Counted from the stretch's first letter, positions 52,027-61,719 are shown. The stretch: DNA of 64,000 bases from Kineosporia babensis (GCF_021129305.1 NZ_JAJOMB010000032.1:16885-80884); one strand, 5' to 3'. Translations and numbers: made by a program. The notes: generated from the sequence alone by a model not told the origin.

Positions 52027-53024
52027 GAACAGCGCGCTTCCTGGCCGGGCGGCTGGCGGGCATGGTCGTCGTCCTGGTGGTGATCAGCCTGGTGACGTAC
52101 GCACTGTTCCTGCTGCTGCCCTCGGATCCGGCCCAGATGTCCTGCGGTCGGCCCTGCACGCCGGAGAACCTGGCGATCGCCAGTGAGTTCATGGGCTTCG
52201 ACCAGCCCTGGTGGCGACAGTACCTGGAGTTCGTGGCCGGGATCTTCCAGGGCCGCAGCTTCGGCAGCGGGCCCGCCGCGGTGCACTGCTCGGCCCCCTG
52301 TTTCGGGTACTCGTTCCAGCTGAACCAGCCGGTGACGCAGCTGATCTGGGCGCGGATCCCGGTCACCTTCTCGATCGCGGTCGGTGCCGCAGTGCTGTGG
52401 CTGGTGCTGGGTGTGGCTCTGGGGGTGCTGGCCGCGGTCCGGCAGGGCACGCTGGTGGACCGGTCCGCGATGGCGTTCGCGGTTGCCGGTGTCTCGGCGC
52501 CGGTCTACCTGCTCGGCCTGCTGGGGATTCTGCTGTTCGGGTTCACCCTCGACATGGTGCCGGTCAGTGGATACGTGCCGTTCTCCGAGAGCCCGCTGGA
52601 CTGGCTCTGGCACCTGGTCCTGCCGTGGTGCGTGCTGGCCCTGTTCACCTCGGCCGTCTACGCCCGCCTCACCCGCGGGCAGATGATCGAGGCGCTGGAG
52701 GAGGACTACGTGCGTACCGCCCGGGCCAAGGGCCTCAGCGAGCCGAAGGTGATCGGCCGGCACGCCCTGCGCAACGTGCTGATCCCGGTGGTCACCGTTT
52801 TCGGCTCGGACGTGGGCCAGTTACTGGGCGGGGCGATCATCACCGAGCGGGTCTTCAGCATGCCGGGCCTGGGCTCGCTGCTGCTGAGTGCCGTGGGCCA
52901 GGGCGATCTGCCGCTGCTGCTCGGTGTCGTGCTGTTCGCCGCTTTTCTTGTCGTGCTGGCCAATTTCGCCGTCGATGTCGTCTACGGCCTGCTCGATCCA
53001 CGCGTTGCGCAGACGCAACGCTGA
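52023..53024 (+). CDS. ABC transporter permease, DppB/OppB type
   Basis: A 333-residue inner-membrane permease. RFLAGRLAGMVVVLVVISLV is the first helix, with an extracellular loop rich in Cys-Pro (MSCGRPCTPENL and CSAPCFGY, a possible disulfide pair). The EAA-like cytoplasmic loop is EALEEDYVRTARAKGLSEPK, followed by the GGAIITERVFSMPGLGSLLL end. ATG 52023 overlaps the preceding stop codon. It forms the transport channel with the gene at 51133. Six predicted helices. Confidence 0.94.
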   Translation: MRTARFLAGRLAGMVVVLVVISLVTYALFLLLPSDPAQMSCGRPCTPENLAIASEFMGFDQPWWRQYLEFVAGIFQGRSFGSGPAAVHCSAPCFGYSFQLNQPVTQLIWARIPVTFSIAVGAAVLWLVLGVALGVLAAVRQGTLVDRSAMAFAVAGVSAPVYLLGLLGILLFGFTLDMVPVSGYVPFSESPLDWLWHLVLPWCVLALFTSAVYARLTRGQMIEALEEDYVRTARAKGLSEPKVIGRHALRNVLIPVVTVFGSDVGQLLGGAIITERVFSMPGLGSLLLSAVGQGDLPLLLGVVLFAAFLVVLANFAVDVVYGLLDPRVAQTQR

Positions 53025-53042
53025 ACCAGGATGGGATCGTCG

Positions 53043-54707
53043 ATGAAACGCAGCATCATCGTGAGCGTCGTAGCCGTGGGACTGGCTCTGAGCGCCTGCA
53101 ACGCCAACTCCGGCTCGGACGAGGCGAAGAGCCCGGCCTCCGGTACCAGCAAGGGCGGTGACCTGACCATCCTGACCAGCTCGCAGACCGTCACCCTCGA
53201 CCCGGCCAAGAGCCAGAACCTGGCGATCACCACGCTGAGTCTGTTCAACCGGCGGCTGACCAGCTGGCAGATCGAGCCGGGCCAGCCCGCCGAGGCGGTG
53301 CCCGACCTGGCCACCGACACCGGAACGCCCAGCGCCGACGGCAAGACCTGGACGTACACGCTCAAGAGCGGGCTGAAGTTCTCGGACGGCACGCCGATCA
53401 CCGCCAAGGACGTGAAGTACGGCCTGGAGCGCTCGTTCGCGCCGGAGCTGTCCGGCGGTCTGGGCTACCACAAGGGTCTGCTGGAGGGCGGCGACCAGTA
53501 CCAGGGCCCCTACACCGACGGGGAACTCGACTCGATCGAGACGCCCGACGACACCACCATCGTCTTCCATCTGAACAAGTCCTACGGTGACTGGCCGTGG
53601 ATCGTCTCTATGCCGGCCTTCTCGCCGATCCCGAAGGCTGCCGACGCGAAACCGCAGGAGTACGGCCAGAACCCGGTCTCCTCGGGCCCGTACCAGGTGG
53701 AGTCCTACAAGGAGGGCTCCTCGCTGGTGGCCGGCCGCAACCCGGAGTGGGACCAGGCCAGCGACACCGTGCGCACCGCCGGCCCGGACACGATCACCAT
53801 GCAGCTCGGCCAGGACGACACCGTGGCCGCGCAGCGGCTGATCGCGGACTCGGGCGATGACCAGAACGCCTTCCAGGCCTCGTTCGTGCCGCCGGCCCAG
53901 CTGTCCCAGATCCAGAGCGACGCCGGCGCCAAGTCGCGGCTGGTGACCTCGGAGGCAGGGGCTCTGGCCTATCTGGCCCTGAACACCCAGAGCAAGTCGC
54001 TGGCCGATGTCAAGGTGCGGCAGGCGATCCAGTACGCGGTGGACAAGAAGGCCGTGCAGATCGCGGTCGGCGGCACCATCGGTGGTGAACCGGCCACCAC
54101 CCTGATCACTCCGGGAATCGCCGGACGCGAGGAGTACGACCTGTACCCCGCCGGCGAAAGTGGCGACGTGGAGAAGGCCAAGGCGCTGCTGACGGAGGCA
54201 GGCAACCCGGCCCTGGACCTCACCCTCCTGGTGGAGAGCGACCCGGTCGAGGTGTCCAAGGCGCAGGCGATCCAGCAGGGTCTGCAGCGGGCCGGGATCA
54301 AGGTGACGATCAAGTCGCTGGAGTACGAGGCCTGGGTGGCCGAGGCTACCGGCGACAAGGGTGAGTACGACCTGGCGATCTCCAGCTGGCAGCCGGACTT
54401 CCCCAGCGCCAACGGGAACATCCAGCCGCTGTTCGCCTCCAGCGAGATCGGCGGTGGAAAGTACAACCTGGCCCGCTACTCCGAGCCCGAGGTGGACGAG
54501 TTGATCGACCAGGCCAGTGCCTCCACCGATCCGGCCGAGGCGCAGAAGCTGTGGGCGCAGGCCGACCGGCGGATCCTGGAGGACTCCCCGGTGGTGCCGC
54601 TGCTGTTCAAGAAGAACTCGTTCCTGCACGGCTCGAACGTGCAGAACTTCTTCGTGACACCGTTCCCGGCCTACCCGAACTACCTGAAGGTGTCGCTGGG
54701 CCAGTGA
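53043..54707 (+). CDS. ABC transporter substrate-binding lipoprotein (DppA/OppA family)
   Basis: A 554-residue SBP. MKRSIIVSVVAVGLALSAC is a lipoprotein signal ending in the LSAC lipobox, so the mature protein starts with a lipidated Cys and is held at the outer face of the membrane. The body has the class C SBP features: LDPAKSQNLAITTLSLFNRR, KSGLKFSDGTPITAKDVKY, VKVRQAIQYAVDKKAV and TLLVESDPVEVSKAQAIQQG. It captures a small ligand (peptide-like or a sulfur compound) for the two permeases. The ATG at 53043 is preferred over 53031. GTGA overlap with the ATPase gene. Confidence 0.94.
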   Translation: MKRSIIVSVVAVGLALSACNANSGSDEAKSPASGTSKGGDLTILTSSQTVTLDPAKSQNLAITTLSLFNRRLTSWQIEPGQPAEAVPDLATDTGTPSADGKTWTYTLKSGLKFSDGTPITAKDVKYGLERSFAPELSGGLGYHKGLLEGGDQYQGPYTDGELDSIETPDDTTIVFHLNKSYGDWPWIVSMPAFSPIPKAADAKPQEYGQNPVSSGPYQVESYKEGSSLVAGRNPEWDQASDTVRTAGPDTITMQLGQDDTVAAQRLIADSGDDQNAFQASFVPPAQLSQIQSDAGAKSRLVTSEAGALAYLALNTQSKSLADVKVRQAIQYAVDKKAVQIAVGGTIGGEPATTLITPGIAGREEYDLYPAGESGDVEKAKALLTEAGNPALDLTLLVESDPVEVSKAQAIQQGLQRAGIKVTIKSLEYEAWVAEATGDKGEYDLAISSWQPDFPSANGNIQPLFASSEIGGGKYNLARYSEPEVDELIDQASASTDPAEAQKLWAQADRRILEDSPVVPLLFKKNSFLHGSNVQNFFVTPFPAYPNYLKVSLGQ

Positions 54708-56383
54708 GCACATCATCGACCCCGGTGTTGTCGGTGGATACCCTGACCGTCGATTTCGAGACCGTTTCCGCTGTCCGCGGCGCCACGTTCGAGGTGGCCC
54801 ACGGACAGGTGACCGCACTGGTCGGGGAGTCCGGATCAGGTAAGAGTGTCTCTGCGACGGCTGTTCTCGGGCTGTTGCCCGGCAACGCCCGGGTCGGTGG
54901 CAGCGTCCGGCTCAACGGTGAGGAGCTGATCGGGGCGAACCCGGCCCGGCTCCGCCAGGTGCGCGGCGGTGAGATCGGCACGGTCTTCCAGGAGCCGATG
55001 AGCGCCCTGAACCCGGTGCTCACGGTGGGCGCGCAGATCGCTGAGGCGATCCGCACGCACCGGACGCTCACCCGGCGCGAGGCCTGGGAGCGGACCGAGC
55101 ACCTGATGGCCACCGCCGGTCTCAGCGAGCCGGCCCGGATCGCCGGCTCCTACCCGCACGAACTGTCCGGCGGGCAGTTGCAGAGGGCGATGATCGCCAT
55201 GGCGATCAGCTGCGATCCGGTCCTGCTGATTGCCGACGAACCGACCACCGCGCTCGACGTCACCGTTCAGGCGGGCATCCTGCAGTTGCTGCGGGAACTG
55301 GGCGAGCGGCTCGGTACGGCCATCCTGCTGATCACCCACGACATGGGGGTGGTGGCCGATCTGGCCCATGACGTGGTGGTGATGAAAGACGGCGAGGTGG
55401 TGGAGAAGGCGCCGGTGCTGCCGTTGTTCGCGCAGCCCGCGCATCCCTACACGAAGAATTTGCTGCAGGCAGTGCCGCGGCTGCCCGAGCTGGAGCTCGG
55501 CGAGACCGCAAAGGCGCCGATGGATGACGAAGGTGCGCGCGAGGCGCTGGTGAGTTTCCGGAACGTCGTGGTCGAGTACGGCGGGCGTGGACGGCGCGAC
55601 GGAGTCCGGGCGGTTCAGGGTGTGGACCTGCAGATCGGCGCCGGCGAGGTGCTCGGCCTGGTGGGGGAGTCCGGCTCGGGCAAGACCACGGTGGGACGAG
55701 CGCTGGCGGGCCTGATCCCGGTGACCTCGGGCGAGCTCGAGGTGGACGGCGTGGACGTGGCCCGCGCCTCACGGACCACAATCCGTGGCACCCGGCTCCT
55801 GCGAGGACTCCGTTCCCGGATGGGCATCGTCTTCCAGGATCCGGCGTCCTCGCTCAACCCCCGTCACAGTGTCGGCTCCGGCATCGCCGAACCTCTGACC
55901 CTGCACACCGCCCTACGCGGTCCGGCCCTACGCAAACGCATTGTCGAGCTTCTCGAATCAGTACATCTGGCAGCAGATTTTGCTGACCGCTATCCGCATG
56001 AACTCTCGGGTGGGCAACGTCAGCGGGTGGCCATCGCCCGGGCCCTCGCCCTGGACCCGGCCCTGCTGATCGCGGACGAGCCGACCAGCGCCCTCGACGT
56101 CTCGGTCCAGATGGCTGTCCTGCACCTGCTGAAGGACCTGCAGAGCCGGCTCGGCTTCGCCTGCCTGTTCATCAGTCATGACCTCGCGGTGATCGGGCAG
56201 CTGGCCGACCGGGTGGCCGTCATGCACCACGGCAAGGTCGTCGAACAGGGCAGCACCGCGCAGGTTCTGGGGGCACCGCGGAACGCCTATACCCAGCGTC
56301 TGCTCGCCGCGGCACCAGTCGCCGACCCGATCCATCAGCGAAGGCGCCGCGAGGCCTGGCAGAGCCTGGCCCGGACACCCTGA
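54704..56383 (+). CDS. Fused dual ATPase of an ABC importer (DppD-DppF type)
   Basis: A 559-residue protein with two complete nucleotide-binding domains in one chain. Domain 1: Walker A GESGSGKS, signature LSGGQLQR, Walker B LLIADEP. Domain 2: Walker [10 protein letters not shown], signature LSGGQRQR, Walker B LLIADEP with switch-His HDLAV. The oligopeptide-family C-terminal HPYTKNLL and AYTQRLLAA elements are present in each. It couples ATP hydrolysis to substrate import through the permeases at 51133 and 52023. The GTG start overlaps the SBP stop. Fusion of D and F ATPases is known in actinobacteria. Confidence 0.95.
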   Translation: MSTSSTPVLSVDTLTVDFETVSAVRGATFEVAHGQVTALVGESGSGKSVSATAVLGLLPGNARVGGSVRLNGEELIGANPARLRQVRGGEIGTVFQEPMSALNPVLTVGAQIAEAIRTHRTLTRREAWERTEHLMATAGLSEPARIAGSYPHELSGGQLQRAMIAMAISCDPVLLIADEPTTALDVTVQAGILQLLRELGERLGTAILLITHDMGVVADLAHDVVVMKDGEVVEKAPVLPLFAQPAHPYTKNLLQAVPRLPELELGETAKAPMDDEGAREALVSFRNVVVEYGGRGRRDGVRAVQGVDLQIGAGEVLGLVGESGSGKTTVGRALAGLIPVTSGELEVDGVDVARASRTTIRGTRLLRGLRSRMGIVFQDPASSLNPRHSVGSGIAEPLTLHTALRGPALRKRIVELLESVHLAADFADRYPHELSGGQRQRVAIARALALDPALLIADEPTSALDVSVQMAVLHLLKDLQSRLGFACLFISHDLAVIGQLADRVAVMHHGKVVEQGSTAQVLGAPRNAYTQRLLAAAPVADPIHQRRRREAWQSLARTP

Positions 56384-56744
56384 TCCGGTGCCGTCAGTTT
56401 CTGGAACTGTCGGTCAACGTCCCCCTGGGTAGGAGCCTGAGCGACAGTCTGCAGGGTTCAGCGTGGCCAGTGCGCTTCCCCGGGTGGGATGTCGTCGTGC
56501 ACGGTGAGGTACAGCCGGTCCAGGCGCAGCCCGGCGTCGCGGGCCAGCATCGAGAGCCGCCGGGGAGCAGAACAGACATTCAAAGCGAGTGCGGTAACCC
56601 GAAGGCGCAATGCCCTGTGCGGGCACCGGATCTGCACCCGATCACTGAGACAGGCAGAATCAGCATGGGCAACCACCGCTGAACTCCGAGGCGGTCGTAG
56701 CGACCCAGTCGGGCGACGCTAGGGCGGCTGGCAATCGCAGCCAC
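56384..56744. other. Stretch with a small gene-end fragment
   Basis: On the reverse strand 56458-56560 encodes LARDAGLRLDRLYLTVHDDI and PPGEAHWPR followed by a stop, with natural-looking composition, apparently the C-terminus of a lost protein. Nothing else recognised. The gap lies between the ABC operon and the VOC gene. Confidence 0.35.
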
Positions 56745-57263
56745 TCACCGGGGTGGGCGGATGGGAGTGCTGCTGCGCCCTGCACGATCGGTGAACTCGG
56801 TGTCCAGGGTCTCCTGGGCCACGCGCATCACCTCGGCTTGCTCCGGGAGCGCCAACCGACGCCACATCTCGTCCTCGGTCATCTCCTCGACCACGGTGGC
56901 CACCCACCAGACGTTCCCGAACGGATCCCGTAGCCGGCCGCCCCGCTGACCGAACGCGTCCTCTGCTAGTGGCGTGATCACCCGTGCGCCGGCGGCCACA
57001 GCCCTTTCGAACGTCGCGTCCGGATCGGCGACGAAAACCCTGAGGAGGCTGGGCATCTCGGGCCACTCGGGGAGCCGGTCGAAACCGAGGACGACGCTGT
57101 CACCGATGCGTGTTTCGAAGTGACCTATCCCGCCGTTCTCGGTGCTGACCCGGGCGATCTCCTCGGCACCGAAGGCCTGGGCCGTAAAGTCCAGGAACGT
57201 GCTGGAGTCGGGGGTGACGACCCAGGGAGCGACGGTGGTGTATCCGGGAGGTTGGTGGTTCAT
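56745..57263 (-). CDS. VOC/glyoxalase-fold PhnB-like protein
   Basis: A 172-residue protein. The opening TTVAPWVVTPDSSTFLDFTA QAFGAEEIAR (split here) and GGRLRDPFGNVWWVATVVEE match the PhnB/3-demethylubiquinone-like VOC superfamily. The D-P-x-G-N-x-W motif near residue 115 is typical. Metal-binding residues are not obvious, so a binding or resistance role is as likely as catalysis. ATG at 57263. Stands alone. Confidence 0.88.
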   Translation of the reverse strand: MNHQPPGYTTVAPWVVTPDSSTFLDFTAQAFGAEEIARVSTENGGIGHFETRIGDSVVLGFDRLPEWPEMPSLLRVFVADPDATFERAVAAGARVITPLAEDAFGQRGGRLRDPFGNVWWVATVVEEMTEDEMWRRLALPEQAEVMRVAQETLDTEFTDRAGRSSTPIRPPR

Positions 57264-57354
57264 GCTTGGTCTCCTTCGTCTCGTGGTCGGGCATTGCCGA
57301 TCACGCTACGAGGGAATCCGGAAGGGAACGTTCCTCTTGGCCGTGCGCACTCCG

Positions 57355-58716
57355 TCATGGCCGCTGAATGGAGTTCCCGGAACTCAGATCGATCACGAAC
57401 GGCTTGGCCGACTCGGGGTTTGCCCGAGGCGATACCGAACTGACCGAGTTTGCGATCTGTTCGAACAATCCGGAACTGACGCCGTCGAGGTGGAGCACCG
57501 GCGCTGCGGCAGTGACCGGCTGCTCCGCCAACAGAAGCCGCCACGCTCGGGCCGCCTGTCGAGCAACTCCTGGGTCAGCGACCTCGACTACGGCCGTGAG
57601 GGCTGTGCTCCATAAGTCGAGGTGCGGCTGGGCGTTGATCATGAGGGGCAGCTGCGTGGACGGCTTCTCGCCGATGGCCATCGTCCGTACTTCATCCAAG
57701 GCCCCGAGCAGTCGGCGACACGTGGCGTCCACATAGTGGAACAGCTGGGTCGCCTCTCCCGGTGACGTCGGTGTCAGCGTTCCCCAGATCAGCGCCCCCG
57801 GCCAGGTCGCACCGTCGGGAAGAGACTGGCACTTGCTCAGGACGTCCGAGACGCTGCTGTCCCAGAAACCGATCTTGAGCCCCAAGGATGTGTGAAGGAG
57901 CGCCTTCTTGACGCTGGAGACGTCGATCCCCACTCTCCGGCGTTTTCCGAACTCGCCCAGCCGGACGTTGAGCTCTTCGAACGTGGACTTGGCCGCGATG
58001 ATCGTCCGTTCCAGGTCGCGCAAGTACGCGCGGAAGGGCTCCCCGGCAGTGAGGTACCCAGGCTCAAGGGACGTCGTGGCGGCCAGTAACCGGTCGAACG
58101 TCTCCAGCTTGTACTCCAGCGGTGCCGGAGCGTGCTCGTGCCACCACAGCTCTTTGAGCCGTTCCTCGGTTGCCGCGACTCCGTGCCGCCAAAGCGTTCC
58201 GACGACCGCTGGGCAGCGGCCGCCAGTCACCTCGTCTGCCTCTTGAAGCAGGCTTTGGGCCAGCTTCCGTCCGCCAACAGCCTGCGTCACGTGGGCAGCG
58301 ACGAGTGCCGAGACCGCTCCGATCTCAGGCTGCCCGTTCCTGGAGTACTTGACCGCGGAGACCAGGAGTTCCAGACCGGCGTCTCCCCGTCCGAGCGCAA
58401 GAGCAGCGAGACCACCTACGAACCGAGGGCGCGAGTTGTACGGATACAGCTGGATGCTCTCCTGAGCATCTCGCAGAGAATCGTCGAACCAGCTTGCCGA
58501 ATAGGCTGTTACGGCCCGGTCAGCCATCTCTTCCCCAGCCGTCTGCGAGGGCCTCGAGATCGCCGCGAACATGTCGTCGCCCTGACTCTTCAGGGCCTCC
58601 AGAGCGGCCAGGACCGGTGCCAGATCCAGAGCGCCGGCCTCCGGGCCAGGGCTGAAGACCCGGTCCAGCCCACGGTCCACAACGAATCCGAGCACTTCTT
58701 CGAAAAACTCGTCCAT
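57355..58716 (-). CDS. Large protein of unknown function, TPR-like helical
   Basis: A 453-residue soluble protein. The N-terminus MDEFFEEVLGFVVDRGLDRV is amphipathic. The middle (DSLRDAQESIQLYPYNSRPR, FVGGLAALALGRGDAGLELL, ALVAAHVTQAVGGRKLAQSL) resembles tetratricopeptide-type helical pairs. The C-terminal half has a mixed pattern ending in a Val/Asp-rich tail. ATG 58716 chosen; the frame is open to 58818 upstream. No catalytic motif visible. Possibly part of a phage-defence or effector system in this accessory region, but unsupported. Confidence 0.6.
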   Translation of the reverse strand: MDEFFEEVLGFVVDRGLDRVFSPGPEAGALDLAPVLAALEALKSQGDDMFAAISRPSQTAGEEMADRAVTAYSASWFDDSLRDAQESIQLYPYNSRPRFVGGLAALALGRGDAGLELLVSAVKYSRNGQPEIGAVSALVAAHVTQAVGGRKLAQSLLQEADEVTGGRCPAVVGTLWRHGVAATEERLKELWWHEHAPAPLEYKLETFDRLLAATTSLEPGYLTAGEPFRAYLRDLERTIIAAKSTFEELNVRLGEFGKRRRVGIDVSSVKKALLHTSLGLKIGFWDSSVSDVLSKCQSLPDGATWPGALIWGTLTPTSPGEATQLFHYVDATCRRLLGALDEVRTMAIGEKPSTQLPLMINAQPHLDLWSTALTAVVEVADPGVARQAARAWRLLLAEQPVTAAAPVLHLDGVSSGLFEQIANSVSSVSPRANPESAKPFVIDLSSGNSIQRP

Positions 58717-58984
58717 ACCCCAGGCCCCCACCTCAGGATCTTCACGACGCTCTCGTTGGCGATTCTGGCACGCCTGGCTAACTGCCCTCAGGTAATTCCT
58801 TCGATGCCACCTGCCCATGTCGGGCTTGATGAGGGAGCCGGAAACGTTGCGGTTCGAGCGCGCCGTAGATGCAGAATCGGGAAAGGACGCCCCTCGTCGT
58901 CCGTTTCCCAGCGTTCGGGACTACCCCCGGACCTTGGACGCGCTGAACCCAGCATGATGCTGGAGGAAGCGAGAGGATCTCCCC

Positions 58985-59057
58985 GTGGCCCGTAAGTCGT
59001 ATGCAGAGGAGTTCCGTCAGCAGGCGGTGGATCTGTGGATCGGCCGCGAAGCCCTGA
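58985..59057 (+). mobile_element. IS3-family OrfA stub
   Basis: GTG 58985 starts MARKSYAEEFRQQAVDLW, the well-known N-terminus of IS3-type OrfA (R.Y..EFR..AV.L). Similarity ends after ~20 codons where the convergent gene ends (59058), so only a stub remains. Confidence 0.7.
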
Positions 59058-59444
59058 TCAGTGCTGGGCGTCGTCAGTGACGAGCCGTACTGGTTGCCAC
59101 TGGGCCCGTAGGTCGGTGATGTGGTCTCTGGCGTCCTGCAGGATTCGGATCAGTTCACCGGCCTGTTCGTCGCTGAGTTCGTAGGCGTGGCCCAGGCAGA
59201 TCCTGGGCTTGCTCGGGTGGACGAGGACGGGTTCGGCCAGGAGGTCGAAGTCGACTCGCTGGGCTACTCGGATCTCGATGAACTCGGTGGAGGCGGGGAC
59301 TTGGCCGATGGGGCATTCGTGATCGATGGCTGCTTCATCGACCACTGTGGTGCGTTCCCAGGGCGCTCCGTCGGGATGGCGAATCTCTCGCATGAGGTGG
59401 TGATCTTCCTGGTCTCGGGAACGGACGGTGTGCTGACCTGCCAC
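59058..59444 (-). CDS. Small protein next to an XRE cassette (DUF6907-like?)
   Basis: A 128-residue protein. FIEIRVAQRVDFDLLAEPVL and ICLGHAYELSDEQAGELIRI give a compact, acidic beta-then-helix pattern seen in short actinobacterial proteins often placed near XRE regulators. GTG 59444 lies 8 bases after the stop of the upstream gene, so the two are co-transcribed. Function unknown. Confidence 0.55.
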   Translation of the reverse strand: MAGQHTVRSRDQEDHHLMREIRHPDGAPWERTTVVDEAAIDHECPIGQVPASTEFIEIRVAQRVDFDLLAEPVLVHPSKPRICLGHAYELSDEQAGELIRILQDARDHITDLRAQWQPVRLVTDDAQH

Positions 59445-59451
59445 GCTCAGG

Positions 59452-60075
59452 TCAGGGCGCTGTCCAGGTCTGGACGTTCATGCCGAGAGGCTCCAGCCAG
59501 ATACCGAACTCGCGGGCAGCAGCAGCCGGGCTGGCGGACGAGTGGATGACGCTTTCCACGAGGCGGCGCTGGTGGAGCGCAGTGGCGATGCTGTCGCGAC
59601 CGAGTTTTCCGCGGACGGTGCTCGGGTCGGCCTGGGCAGGGTCCTCGTGACCGATGAGGTGCTGCACCAGGGTGGCGGTGTCAGGGGCGTCGGGGCCGTC
59701 GAACATCTCGCCGCAGGCGAAGGCGATGCCGATGCAGACCTCGCGTCCGACGTACAGGCGCTTCAGTTCGGAGGCGATGTCGACGCCGGGCCAGGACAGG
59801 GATGCCTCGTGGGAAAGGAGATTAGAGAAGTGGCGCATGATCTGTTCTTCCGTGGCGATGATGTTGGTGATGCAGGAGAGAAAGACGTTCTCGCGCAACT
59901 TGTCCAGAGCTTGTTCCTGCAGGCCGCGCTCGATGCAGTCAGGCGTCACGAGGACGAGGCTGAGCAGCCTCCAGTCCAGTCCGTCCTGAGGGGTGGGGAG
60001 CGCCGCGTTGTGGTCCGAACGCTGATCGTTCGAGAACGGCGACGTGGGGATCGGCAAGTTGGGGGTCTTCGGCAT
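59452..60075 (-). CDS. Hypothetical protein, first gene of the cassette divergent from XRE/DUF397
   Basis: A 207-residue protein. LVTPDCIERGLQEQALDKLR and HFSNLLSHEASLSWPGVDIA, then EVCIGIAFACGEMFDGPDAP; a soluble, mostly helical protein without recognised motifs. ATG 60075 behind GAGGAGA. Divergent from the XRE gene at 60618 with a 542-bp regulatory gap. Companion of the gene at 59058. Confidence 0.6.
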   Translation of the reverse strand: MPKTPNLPIPTSPFSNDQRSDHNAALPTPQDGLDWRLLSLVLVTPDCIERGLQEQALDKLRENVFLSCITNIIATEEQIMRHFSNLLSHEASLSWPGVDIASELKRLYVGREVCIGIAFACGEMFDGPDAPDTATLVQHLIGHEDPAQADPSTVRGKLGRDSIATALHQRRLVESVIHSSASPAAAAREFGIWLEPLGMNVQTWTAP

Positions 60076-60617
60076 GTCTCCTCGTTTCGTTTGGCGGACG
60101 CCGCAAGTGGACGAACGCCGGGTGATTGGCAGTCCCTCTCGGCGACATCCGATAGGTCGGCCAAAACCTGTGGAATCGTCCGTCTCGCCACCTGAGCGAG
60201 AAGAAAGATTCTCGTGGTGTGGCGGCGGAAAGTCTGCGGCACGAGCGCGCAGACTGGTTTCTATGTGCTGGTCTACCAGTGCACGAAGGCGCCCAGTCGG
60301 GAAAAGAGATGTCTGCGGTGCCGACCAACTATTCGGAGAATCGGTGCCGGTCGACGTCCCCTCGAAGGTGTGCTTCATGCTTGATTCCTGGTGTGATCAG
60401 GGGATTGAAATTTCTAGTTCGTGAGTAGCTCGTCGGGTCTGCGGATGCCTGACCGTCGACTGGATTGGATCCACCATGGGGCACGCATGGGCAGGTTGTC
60501 ACCTGTGCGTTATGGGCTGCCCGTCGCGGGCCCAGGATTGTGGGCAGTTCAGCTTGGCCTGTGGATAACTGGCCTGTTTGGCAGGACGCAGTGCGAATCG
60601 AACGTAGGATCGTGCGC
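60076..60617. other. Divergent promoter region of the XRE and hypothetical cassettes
   Basis: No gene seen. TAGGAT (60605) lies about 8 bases before the XRE start at 60618, consistent with a -10 box and leaderless transcription. No perfect long palindrome was found. Confidence 0.4.
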
Positions 60618-61484
60618 ATGAAGAGTTCGGGGGAACGGTGGGAGATAACGAGGGCTCAGCATCGGCGGAAGGTAGGGCGTTATCGACGAGCCTTGTCCCG
60701 AGGCCTCCAGAAAGCTCGAAAGGAGTCTGGACTGACGTGGGAGGAGATCAGAGCCAGCGGCTTGCCCTCCCGCACGACGATTCAGCGCTGGGAGAATGGT
60801 GATGGCATTCCGACGTTGCCGGAACTCAAGTTTGCAGCCCTCGATGTTTACAAGGTTGATGAGAGAAAATTCGAGGACTTCAAACTCTGGCTAAGGGAGG
60901 GGGACGGTCCGACTACCTGGGAAGAAAATGGGAAAGGGCTTCCCGACATACCAGGATTTCGGACGTTGATCGACCTGGAAGATGTGTGTGACACCTACCG
61001 GATGTGGGCTCCGGTCGTCATCCCTGGACCCCTCCAGATCGAGCCGTACATGCACGCGATGTTCGCTGTCTCTCCAACATTGACGCTCAGCGATGCCAAG
61101 GCGATGGCGACGATCCGCATGGAGAGACAGGCGAAGCTCGTCGGCGACGTCGCCATCACGGCAGTCTTGGCCGAAGAGGTCCTCATGAGGCACATCGGCG
61201 GAGACGACGTCATGCAGGAGCAAGTGCAGTACCTGAGGCGGCTGACCGCTGAGAGATTGGCCGACATACGCGTACTTCCACTCAGCGGGGGTGCGCACTG
61301 CGGGACACTGGGGGAGTTCTATCTGCTCGATTTCCCGCTCGACACGGAAGAACCGCCGACGATGTACTGCGACGGGTGGATCGTCAGTCACTACACCAGT
61401 GATGACAAGAAGCTTGCAAGCTTTGAGTCCAGGTTCGCCGAGCTGGAAGCGCAGTCCGTCCCTCTGGAGGATTTCCTGACATGA
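60618..61484 (+). CDS. XRE family regulator, DUF5753 type
   Basis: A 288-residue regulator. The N-terminal HTH (LQKARKESGLTWEEIRASGL, RTTIQRWENGDGIPTL) is followed by a DUF5753-like domain (WAPVVIPGPLQIEPYMHAMF, VLAEEVLMRHIGGDDVMQEQ, GEFYLLDFPLD). It is more divergent than the pair at 41707. Start ATG 60618. The DUF397 gene starts inside its stop codon (ATGA). It probably regulates itself and the divergent genes at 60075/59444. Confidence 0.9.
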   Translation: MKSSGERWEITRAQHRRKVGRYRRALSRGLQKARKESGLTWEEIRASGLPSRTTIQRWENGDGIPTLPELKFAALDVYKVDERKFEDFKLWLREGDGPTTWEENGKGLPDIPGFRTLIDLEDVCDTYRMWAPVVIPGPLQIEPYMHAMFAVSPTLTLSDAKAMATIRMERQAKLVGDVAITAVLAEEVLMRHIGGDDVMQEQVQYLRRLTAERLADIRVLPLSGGAHCGTLGEFYLLDFPLDTEEPPTMYCDGWIVSHYTSDDKKLASFESRFAELEAQSVPLEDFLT

Positions 61485-61702
61485 CCAACAGCGAGTTGCC
61501 CGACCTCGACTGGCACAAGGCCAGTATCAGCGGTGATCAGGGATCCTGCGTGGAGTTCCGCCGGCATGGCGGGATGGTACAGATCCGCGACAGCAAGGAC
61601 CCGAGCGGACCGGTGCTCACGTTCGCTCCCCACGAGATCGCTGCCATGCTGCACGGTGCGAGTCTTGGCGAGTTTGATCGGCTAGCACAGGACGCAAGCT
61701 GA
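61481..61702 (+). CDS. DUF397 domain protein
   Basis: A 73-residue DUF397 protein: DWHKASISGDQGSCVEFRRH, QIRDSKDPSGPVLTFAPHEI and AMLHGASLGEFDRLA. It overlaps the XRE stop codon (ATGA). Followed by a strong terminator at 61720. Confidence 0.92.
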   Translation: MTNSELPDLDWHKASISGDQGSCVEFRRHGGMVQIRDSKDPSGPVLTFAPHEIAAMLHGASLGEFDRLAQDAS

Positions 61703-61719
61703 TCGAGCGCACGTAGGAC

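Noticed and set aside
52821..54818. Reverse frame of 665 codons opposite the SBP gene
   Set aside because: Antisense to a clear substrate-binding lipoprotein; Arg/Gly/His-rich with no domains.
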